Assembly (NCBI GenBank): GCA_947623755.1
Contig: CANQHB010000059.1
Coordinates: 1-5,955, forward strand
Length of the DNA: 5,955 bases
DNA from: an uncultured Bacilli bacterium
GTDB taxonomy: Bacteria; Bacillota_I; Bacilli_A; RF39; UBA660
Reading direction: 5' to 3'
Part shown: positions 1-5,285 of the stretch, one piece after another
How the letters are laid out: each line of letters starts with the position of its first letter
Numbering within the stretch: the stretch's first letter is position 1
Notes under the pieces: generated by a model
The model's input: the letters and a program-made list of their open reading frames with translations, nothing else
Told to the model about the DNA's origin: nothing
Database searches by the model: none
Program-made: the position numbers and the translations under genes

Positions 1-17
1 AATTAGAAATTTTAAAA

Positions 18-45
18 AAATGTCAAATTTTTTTATTTGGCATTT
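18..45. terminator. Probable bidirectional intrinsic terminator at the 3' end of dusB
   Basis: An 11-position inverted repeat pairs 18-28 with 35-45 around a 6-base loop of T (plus strand). Read on the minus strand, it ends the dusB transcript: the stem has one C-A mismatch and its 3' arm runs into a T-run covering 20-14. Read on the plus strand, the same position is a G-U wobble, so the stem is complete, and the tail at 46-53 is ATTTTTTG. The dusB stop codon (35-33) lies at the base of the loop. The structure is seen directly; its activity is inferred. The better plus-strand stem suggests a convergent gene to the left of the window. Confidence 0.6.
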
Positions 46-1028
46 ATTTTTTGTTCGTATTCAGTTAAAATATTTAAAAATTCTGCTTCAGTTTTAGCTT
101 GACATATTTTTTCTTTATAAATCTTGGACTCTGGCATGCCTTTTAAATAATATAAAGCATGAGTTCTTATTTCTAATAAAGCTACTTTTGGGTTTTTGTC
201 TTCCTTTAGTAAATTAAAATGGGTTCTAATCATGGCTAATTTTTCCCTATTGGTTGGAGGTTCAATAAGACTACCATCTTTTAAATAAGCATTACACTCT
301 TTAAAAATCCAGGGATTACCTAAAGCGGCACGACCAATCATTACAGCGTCACATTTGGTGTACTCTAGCATTTCTTGGGCTTTTTTATGGGAAGTTACAT
401 CCCCATTTCCAATTACGGGAATATTAACATTTTCTTTAACTGCTTTAATAATATCCCAATTAGCTTTACCACTATAGCCTTGAGACCTAGTGCGGGCATG
501 AATAGCAATAGCTTGGGCGCCATTTTGCTCACAAATTTTAGCGACTTCAACGGCATTAATATGTTCTTCATCCCAGCCACTCCGAATTTTTACGGTGACA
601 GGAACAGAGACATTGGCAACGACATTTTTGACGATTTCCCCTATTTTCTTAGGATCCTTTAATAGCGCACTACCAGCTTGAGCTCTTAAGGCTACTTTCG
701 GAACGGGACACCCCATATTAATATCGATAATATCGGGATGGCATGTTTCTTCCACAATTTGGGCGGCCTTAACAAAAGTAGGAACGTCACTGCCAAAAAT
801 TTGTTGGGCAATAGGACGTTCTTCCGCACTCATTTTAAGTAAACCTAAAGTTTTAGTATTAGCATATGTTAAAGCATTAGAGCTTACCATTTCCGCATAA
901 ATTAAACCAGCGCCCATTTTTTTGATAATTTTACGATAAGAAGTATTAGATATGCCAGCCATAGGAGCCAAAACTAAACGATTAGGAATATAGACATTTC
1001 CAATATAGAAACTATCGTTCAATTTCAA
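33..1028 (-). CDS. dusB: tRNA-dihydrouridine synthase, DusB type
   Basis: This FMN-dependent enzyme reduces specific uridines in the tRNA D-loop to dihydrouridine, using NADPH, in the cytosol. The 331-residue length is normal for the family. Residues 8-24 give the opening strand and FMN loop (IGNVYIPN, then LAPMAG). DINMGCP at 102-108 holds the catalytic Cys107. KIR (147-149), HAR (177-179), GNGD (207-210) and GRAALGNPW (232-240) are the expected FMN and tRNA-contact motifs of the TIM barrel, and residues from about 255 form the helical C-terminal domain. The start is TTG at 1028-1026, supported by GGAGA at 1038-1034 with 5-base spacing; another TTG two codons later is spaced worse. The frame overlaps the end of pduL by 17 bases, so the two are probably translationally coupled. 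The last codons form part of a terminator stem. The family is certain; assignment to DusB rather than another Dus subfamily is by motif resemblance only. Confidence 0.93.
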   Translation of the reverse strand: MKLNDSFYIGNVYIPNRLVLAPMAGISNTSYRKIIKKMGAGLIYAEMVSSNALTYANTKTLGLLKMSAEERPIAQQIFGSDVPTFVKAAQIVEETCHPDIIDINMGCPVPKVALRAQAGSALLKDPKKIGEIVKNVVANVSVPVTVKIRSGWDEEHINAVEVAKICEQNGAQAIAIHARTRSQGYSGKANWDIIKAVKENVNIPVIGNGDVTSHKKAQEMLEYTKCDAVMIGRAALGNPWIFKECNAYLKDGSLIEPPTNREKLAMIRTHFNLLKEDKNPKVALLEIRTHALYYLKGMPESKIYKEKICQAKTEAEFLNILTEYEQKINAK

Positions 1029-1590
1029 CTTCGTCTCCGGTATTTAACATAAAGCAGTTAGCGTCATCTTTATCAATATGGATTTCATAAAAGCCATTAT
1101 CTTTAATTTTTACAAAGGCTTCCATTACTCCTCCTTTATCATTTTCGACTTTGACTTTAACTAAATCCTCATTTTTTAAACCTAGTTCCCGGGCTTTATT
1201 AGCATTCATATGAATATGTCTTTCCGCTTGAATACAAGCATTCTCTAATGTTACTTCACCTTTAGGGCCAATAACCGTAATGGTGGCACTATCTTCTAAG
1301 TCCCCACTTTGACGAACAGGTGGATTTACGCCTAAAATTAAAGCGTCAGACCTCGCTACTTCGACTTGATTATAAGGACGAAGTGGTCCAATTAAGCGAA
1401 CATTTTCAATGGTGCCTTTAGGCCCTTTTAGGGTTACTGTTTGAAAAGCCGCATATTCCCCGATTTGATTTAAAGGCCTTTTAATAGAGATGGGCTCATC
1501 AAATAACTTATCATATACTTCCTTAGTAAAATGACAATGCCGATTACTTACGGCGATAGTTCCAATAATTTTTTCTTTATTTTTAACCAT
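1012..1590 (-). CDS. pduL: PduL-type phosphate acyltransferase (phosphotransacylase)
   Basis: PduL enzymes interconvert acyl-CoA and acyl phosphate (acetyl or propanoyl) with a two-zinc site, and are unrelated to the Pta phosphotransacetylases. From the ATG at 1590 the protein has 192 residues and both PduL half-barrels: SNRHCHF (15-21) with His18 and His20, GEYAAFQTVTL (44-54), then RHIHM (124-128) with His125 and His127, and EIHID (169-173) with His171. These histidines match the zinc-binding set of the family. Only about nine residues precede the first strand, so the N-terminal targeting extension of microcompartment PduLs is absent and no shell-protein gene lies nearby. A cytosolic role in acetate or propionate metabolism is therefore likely. 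The frame extends to a TTG at 1599, but that codon directly abuts the best ribosome-binding site (AAAGAG, 1605-1600), so ATG is preferred. It ends with TAG inside dusB. Which acyl group it uses cannot be read from the sequence. Confidence 0.9.
   Translation of the reverse strand: MVKNKEKIIGTIAVSNRHCHFTKEVYDKLFDEPISIKRPLNQIGEYAAFQTVTLKGPKGTIENVRLIGPLRPYNQVEVARSDALILGVNPPVRQSGDLEDSATITVIGPKGEVTLENACIQAERHIHMNANKARELGLKNEDLVKVKVENDKGGVMEAFVKIKDNGFYEIHIDKDDANCFMLNTGDEVEIER
1034..1038 (-). promoter_or_regulatory. Ribosome-binding site that sets the dusB TTG start
   Basis: The minus strand reads GGAGA here, inside the last codons of pduL, 5 bases before TTG at 1028-1026. No ATG lies near the expected N-terminus. 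The following residues lead straight into the conserved IGN...LAPMAG opening of Dus enzymes, so the TTG start is well supported. Confidence 0.7.
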
Positions 1591-1599
1591 TTTATTCAA

Positions 1600-1605
1600 C
1601 TCTTT
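1600..1605 (-). promoter_or_regulatory. Ribosome-binding site that decides the pduL start
   Basis: The minus strand reads AAAGAG here, a modest Shine-Dalgarno match. It is 9 bases upstream of ATG at 1590-1588 but has no spacing to TTG at 1599-1597. This favours the ATG and a protein three residues shorter than the maximal frame. Confidence 0.5.
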
Positions 1606-1631
1606 TCTAGAATTATTTTAACAAAAAAAAG

Positions 1632-1666
1632 AAAAAAAAAGAAGATTATTTTATAAATTCTTCTTT
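1632..1666 (-). terminator. Intrinsic terminator of the metB-like/dapF/murE operon
   Basis: On the minus strand the 8-base arm AAAGAAGA (1666-1659), inside the last murE codons, pairs perfectly with TCTTCTTT (1645-1638) across a 13-base loop that contains the stop codon. Six T follow at once (1637-1632), then C and eight more T (1630-1623). The stem is AT-rich and the loop long, so it may be leaky, but the long T-tract lies only on the minus side. It separates the murE operon from pduL-dusB. Confidence 0.6.
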
Positions 1667-3108
1667 ATTTCATTAATTACGTCTAATTCATTAAAGTAAT
1701 ATTTAGTACCTTTAATGTCTTGATATTCTTCATGACCTTTGCCAACTAAGAGGATTAAGTCTCCTTCTAAAGCATTATTGCAAGCATATTTTATGGCATC
1801 AGCGCGGTCAGGAATTTCAATATATTTAGCATTTACTTTATCTAAGCCAACCTTAATATCATTATTAATAGAGCTTATTTCTTCAAAGCGAGGATTATCC
1901 ATTGTAATAATACATAAATCACTAGCACCGCCAATAATTTCGCCTAAGTTATAACGTCTTTCTTTAGGGCGATTACCACCACCGCCAAAGATACTAACTA
2001 ATCTTTTAGGATTATAAGCTCGTAAGGTTTTAACTAGTTCTTTCATTCCATCTTCAGTATGGGCATAATCTATTAAAACTTTATATTTAGGAGTTACTAA
2101 CGCTGTTTCCATCCGGCCTCTTACTTTAACAGTAGTTAGAGCGTCCTTTAATTTAGCTGAATCTATTCCTAATTTATGACAAACCATAATAGCACATAAA
2201 GCATTATAAACATTAAATTCACCAGGCATAGTCGTTCTAAAAGTATCATTTACAAGACCAGTGGTAGTAAATTCAGAGCCAAAGAAATCAGAGTCATTAA
2301 TTAGTTTTACGTCACTAACTTTTAAATCAGCCGAATTTTTTATGGCATAAGTATAAATAGGAACAGAAACACCTTTTAAAACTTCATCTAAATATTCAGA
2401 ATCATTATTGCTTATAACCATTTTACTATTTAAGAATAATTTGTTTTTACAAGCAACATATTCTTCATGGCTTTCATGTTCACCTGGGCCAATATGGTCT
2501 GTGGTTAAATTAGTTAAGACGCCAATATCAAAGGTAATACCGGCAAGACGATTTAATTTAAAAGCTTGACTAGAAGTTTCCATTACGACATGGGTAATTC
2601 CGGCGTCCACCATTTCTTTAAAAGACTTCGCAACTTCATAAGATTCAGGGGTGGTATTATTAGTATGAAGTACTTTATCATTATATTTAATGCCAATACT
2701 ACCAATTAAACCACATTTTATATTATTTTTTAAAAGCATTTCTCTAATCATATGCGTGGTAGTAGTTTTACCAGTCGTACCAGTTACACCAATAGTCACT
2801 AATTTCGAAGCAGGATTATCAAAGTAATTTAAAGACATATAAGCAAGAGCAACCCTGGTATCATCTACTTTAATTACCGTAACATTACCATGAATGTTAA
2901 CCATTTTGGAAACAACTATAACGCTAGCACCTTTACTTACAGCCTCAGGAATATACTCATGGCCATCAGCATTATAGCCTTTTAAACAAACATAAATATC
3001 ATTTTTAGTAACTAATCTACTATCATATTTGATATCATTTATTTCTTGGTCAAGACTACCATTTAAAATAACATAACTTAAATTTTTTAAAACTTTTTCT
3101 AACTTCAT
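1651..3108 (-). CDS. murE: UDP-N-acetylmuramoyl-tripeptide synthetase, predicted meso-DAP-adding
   Basis: This cytosolic Mur ligase uses ATP to add the third residue of the peptidoglycan stem to UDP-MurNAc-L-Ala-D-Glu. The 485-residue protein has the three Mur ligase domains. The N-terminal domain (about 1-98) carries the YDSR motif at 28-31. The central ATPase has the P-loop TGTTGKTTT (109-117), NTTPES (151-156), METSS (176-180), NLTTDH (200-205) and Lys221, which matches the carbamylated lysine. The C-terminal domain has DYAHTEDG (347-354), GGGGNRPKERR (375-385), DNPR (404-407) and GKGHE (456-460). DNPR is the established signature of meso-DAP-adding enzymes; lysine-adding ones replace the Arg. 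The segment after DH reads IGPGEHESHEEY instead of the shorter LDYH type, which I recall from other low-GC Gram-positives. ATG at 3108 follows the dapF stop by one base, with AGGAGG (3119-3114) inside dapF. No domain or catalytic motif is missing. Confidence 0.95.
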   Translation of the reverse strand: MKLEKVLKNLSYVILNGSLDQEINDIKYDSRLVTKNDIYVCLKGYNADGHEYIPEAVSKGASVIVVSKMVNIHGNVTVIKVDDTRVALAYMSLNYFDNPASKLVTIGVTGTTGKTTTTHMIREMLLKNNIKCGLIGSIGIKYNDKVLHTNNTTPESYEVAKSFKEMVDAGITHVVMETSSQAFKLNRLAGITFDIGVLTNLTTDHIGPGEHESHEEYVACKNKLFLNSKMVISNNDSEYLDEVLKGVSVPIYTYAIKNSADLKVSDVKLINDSDFFGSEFTTTGLVNDTFRTTMPGEFNVYNALCAIMVCHKLGIDSAKLKDALTTVKVRGRMETALVTPKYKVLIDYAHTEDGMKELVKTLRAYNPKRLVSIFGGGGNRPKERRYNLGEIIGGASDLCIITMDNPRFEEISSINNDIKVGLDKVNAKYIEIPDRADAIKYACNNALEGDLILLVGKGHEEYQDIKGTKYYFNELDVINEIKKNL

Positions 3109-3109
3109 T

Positions 3110-3964
3110 TTATCCTCCTATAATATGTGAAACATCTATTTCACTTTCAAATACAAAGTTACTTGGTCCTTTCATATATAATTCTTTAGAATTACTATCA
3201 TATTCAATTTCTAGTAAGCCCCCTATTTGTTCAACGGTACATTTATTAGAAGTTAAGCCTAATTCATGAGCAAAGACCACGGCGGTAGAACAACCTGTCC
3301 CACACCCGATAGTTTCGCCAGTACCTCTTTCCCATTCGCGAATTTTAATGTAATCTTTATTTACTACTTGAGCAAATGTGACATTGGTTCTGTTAGGAAA
3401 GACTTCCAATTTATTTTCAATGGCAGGGCCATACTTAGCAACGTCAAAATTCATAACGTCATCCACAAAAATAACAGTATGAGGGTTACCCCAAGATAGA
3501 GAACTCATTTTAAAAGTTTGGTCTAAGACTTCAACTTCTTCCATAATAAATTTATCTTTAGTAGTATTAACAGGTATTAGGGAAGCTTCAAATATTGGTT
3601 TACCAATATTGGCTTTAATATTAGAGACTAAGCCATCCGTGACGGTAAGTTCAAGATTTTTAATACCACCTAAAGTTTCGATGGTTAAATTAGTTTTCGT
3701 AGTTAGTTTATGGTCGTAGACGTATTTTCCAACACTTCGAATTGCATTACCACACATTTCGGCTTCAGTGCCATCAGGATTAAAGATACGCATTCGAAAG
3801 TCGGCAATAGTACTAGGACAAATAAGAACCATACCATCACTACCGATTCCGAAATGATGGTCCGAAACAAATTTGGCTAGTTCATTTAAATTCGAAAGTT
3901 TTTGGTTAATGGCGTCAATATAAACATAATCATTACCAAAAGCTTGCATTTTTGTAAAGCGCAT
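3110..3964 (-). CDS. dapF: Diaminopimelate epimerase
   Basis: DapF interconverts LL- and meso-2,6-diaminopimelate without a cofactor, the step before lysine and before meso-DAP use in peptidoglycan. The 284 residues match the family length. Both halves of the pseudo-symmetric fold carry a catalytic cysteine: Cys71 in MCGNAIR (70-76) and Cys221 in GCGTG (220-224). Other family motifs are FGNDYVYID (9-17), FGIGSDG (38-44), FNPDG (61-65), GNPHTVIFVDD (159-169), PNRTNVTF (190-197) and REWERGTGET (209-218). A further Cys at 225 is not needed for catalysis. ATG at 3964 has GAGGTGA (3977-3971) with 6-base spacing. The gene lies 17 bases after the metB-like gene and one base before murE, the consumer of its product, which strongly supports the assignment. 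Confidence 0.96.
   Translation of the reverse strand: MRFTKMQAFGNDYVYIDAINQKLSNLNELAKFVSDHHFGIGSDGMVLICPSTIADFRMRIFNPDGTEAEMCGNAIRSVGKYVYDHKLTTKTNLTIETLGGIKNLELTVTDGLVSNIKANIGKPIFEASLIPVNTTKDKFIMEEVEVLDQTFKMSSLSWGNPHTVIFVDDVMNFDVAKYGPAIENKLEVFPNRTNVTFAQVVNKDYIKIREWERGTGETIGCGTGCSTAVVFAHELGLTSNKCTVEQIGGLLEIEYDSNSKELYMKGPSNFVFESEIDVSHIIGG
3114..3119 (-). promoter_or_regulatory. murE ribosome-binding site embedded in the end of dapF
   Basis: The minus strand reads AGGAGG here, within the last dapF codons and 5 bases before the murE ATG. Ribosomes finishing dapF would uncover or directly feed this site, so translational coupling of the two enzymes is likely (inference). Confidence 0.7.
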
Positions 3965-3981
3965 TTTAATTCACCTCTATT

Positions 3982-5160
3982 CTAGTCTAATGCTTGTTTT
4001 AAATCGGCGATTAAGTCATCAACATTTTCAATTCCGACAGATAGACGAAGTAAAGTATCGGTTATACCTAGCTTTTCCCGAACTTCTTTAGAGACTTCTG
4101 TATGGGTTCGACTTGCTGGATGAGTGACAAGACTTTCAACACCGCCAAGACTTTCTGCGAATAAAATTAAATTTATTTTTTCTAAAAATTTGTTTACTGT
4201 ATCCATACTATCTAATTCAAAGGAAATCATGCCTCCAAAGCCGGTAGTTTGTTTTAAAGAAATAGCATATTGTGGATGGTCTTCAAAACCAACATAGTAA
4301 ACTTTTTTTACTTTTGGATGATTTCGTAGAAATTCGGCGACTTTTTTTGCATTAGAAGCATGGCGGTCCATTCTAACGGCTAAAGTTTTAAGGCCTCTTA
4401 GAGCTAACCAAGAATCCATTGGAGCAAGACAGGCACCATAAATCGCCATTTGAAGATTTAAGAAATCGGCTTGTTCTTTAGTTTTAACAACAACAACGCC
4501 CGCTAAAACATCATTGTGACCAGCTAAATATTTAGTGGCACTATAAACAACAATATCCGCGCCTAAATCTAAAGGCTTTTGGAAATATGTTGTTAAAAAG
4601 GTATTATCTACCACAACGGTAATGCCTTTTTGATGGGCTAGTTCACAAATAGCTTTAATATCAGCGACTTTCATCATCGGATTAGTTGGGGTTTCAATAA
4701 TCATCATCTTAGTGTTAGGTTTAATATTGTTTTTTACTTCTTCTAAATTAGTAAAATCAACTTGTTTATATAAAACACCATTATATTTTAAGACTTCATC
4801 GCAAGCTCTTACTGTGCCACCATAAACATCATCGGATACTAAAACATGTTCTTTGGGTTTTAGCATGGTTAAGACTAGAGAAGTTGCCGCCATCCCACTA
4901 GATACAGCAAAAGCGCGATAACCATGGTCTAGTATAGCCATAGTTCTTTCAAATTCTTCACGTGTAGGATTAATAATCCGACTATAATTAAAGTTCGTAT
5001 TTTCTTTAATGCCAATGTGGCGATATGTGGCAGATTGAAAGATAGGAAAACTAATGGCTCCCGTTACAGGGTCATGGCCTAAAGCCCCTCTTACGACTTT
5101 AGTATCATCATGTAAATTTTCCTTTTTATCATATACGGTATAATTTGTAAAATTTTTCAT
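3982..5160 (-). CDS. PLP-dependent trans-sulfuration enzyme (cystathionine gamma-synthase/lyase family)
   Basis: Enzymes of the Cys/Met metabolism PLP family join, split or exchange sulfur between cysteine and homocysteine backbones. The 392-residue protein is full length. It shows YSR..NPT (59-66, phosphate-binding Arg61), SSGMAA (87-92), the Tyr113 region (DDVYGGT, 110-116), ETPTNP (156-161), DNTF (185-188), and YSATKYLAGHND (206-217) with the PLP-binding Lys210. The C-terminal domain has AESLGGVESLVTHPASRTH (335-353). SLGGVES resembles gamma-synthases, gamma-lyases and Bacillus MetI-type enzymes more than E. coli-type beta-lyase (MetC). Sequence alone does not settle whether it makes cystathionine, cleaves it, or uses sulfide directly, so I give no symbol. 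It is the first gene of the operon, with ATG at 5160 and TGGAGG (5170-5165) 4 bases upstream. The next gene, dapF, belongs to the DAP branch of the aspartate family, while homoserine-derived substrates come from its sister branch; methionine synthesis is thus plausible. Confidence 0.9.
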   Translation of the reverse strand: MKNFTNYTVYDKKENLHDDTKVVRGALGHDPVTGAISFPIFQSATYRHIGIKENTNFNYSRIINPTREEFERTMAILDHGYRAFAVSSGMAATSLVLTMLKPKEHVLVSDDVYGGTVRACDEVLKYNGVLYKQVDFTNLEEVKNNIKPNTKMMIIETPTNPMMKVADIKAICELAHQKGITVVVDNTFLTTYFQKPLDLGADIVVYSATKYLAGHNDVLAGVVVVKTKEQADFLNLQMAIYGACLAPMDSWLALRGLKTLAVRMDRHASNAKKVAEFLRNHPKVKKVYYVGFEDHPQYAISLKQTTGFGGMISFELDSMDTVNKFLEKINLILFAESLGGVESLVTHPASRTHTEVSKEVREKLGITDTLLRLSVGIENVDDLIADLKQALD

Positions 5161-5195
5161 AATTCCTCCATTTTACAGGATATTCCCTTAAATTA

Positions 5196-5224
5196 AGTAT
5201 ATCTAGCTATTTTTTGATTGTCAA
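5196..5224 (-). promoter_or_regulatory. Housekeeping sigma-70/sigma-A promoter of the metB-like/dapF/murE operon
   Basis: On the minus strand a perfect -35 box TTGACA (5224-5219) is followed by a 17-base spacer and the -10 box TATACT (5201-5196), one base from consensus. Transcription should start near 5189, leaving a leader of about 28 bases that carries the TGGAGG ribosome-binding site. A leader that short cannot hold a SAM riboswitch or T-box. An 11-base palindrome overlaps the -10 end and start region. Confidence 0.85.
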
Positions 5225-5257
5225 GTTTATGACCACTACTTTACAGTTAATTATATG

Positions 5258-5285
5258 AAAAAAAGAAAGATTTTAGCCTTTCTTT
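5258..5285 (-). terminator. Intrinsic terminator after the thymidylate kinase gene
   Basis: On the minus strand AAAGAAAG (5285-5278) pairs perfectly with CTTTCTTT (5269-5262) around an 8-base loop, followed by four more T (5261-5258). The stem takes in two bases of the kinase stop codon. Only two of eight pairs are G-C, so strength is uncertain. On the plus strand the hairpin is followed by ATTTTTTC, so it could also work in that direction. It lies just upstream of the next operon's promoter and cleanly separates the two units. Confidence 0.6.

Noticed and set aside
375..662. Plus-strand open frame of 95 codons opposite dusB
   Set aside because: It lies wholly within the conserved dusB frame, has no ribosome-binding site or recognisable domain, and its composition looks like antisense translation.
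1597..1599. TTG as the start of pduL
   Set aside because: It directly abuts the ribosome-binding site, while ATG three codons later is properly spaced.
1621..1645. A-rich run (plus strand) as a repeat or phase-variation tract
   Set aside because: It is better explained as the T-tract of the murE terminator and lies outside coding sequence.
1648..1676. Possible promoter TTAATG, 17 bases, TAAAAT inside the end of murE
   Set aside because: The -35 box matches consensus at only three of six positions, and AT-rich DNA produces such pairs often.
1739..1954. Plus-strand open frame of 71 codons opposite the 3' part of murE
   Set aside because: It sits opposite essential murE motifs (DNPR, GKGHE) and shows no independent coding evidence.
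3266..3499. Plus-strand open frame of 77 codons opposite dapF
   Set aside because: It is antisense to the second catalytic half of dapF and resembles no known protein.
5161..5283. SAM riboswitch, T-box or small RNA in the gap before the metB-like gene
   Set aside because: The gap is accounted for by a terminator, a promoter and a short leader; no conserved riboswitch core is visible.
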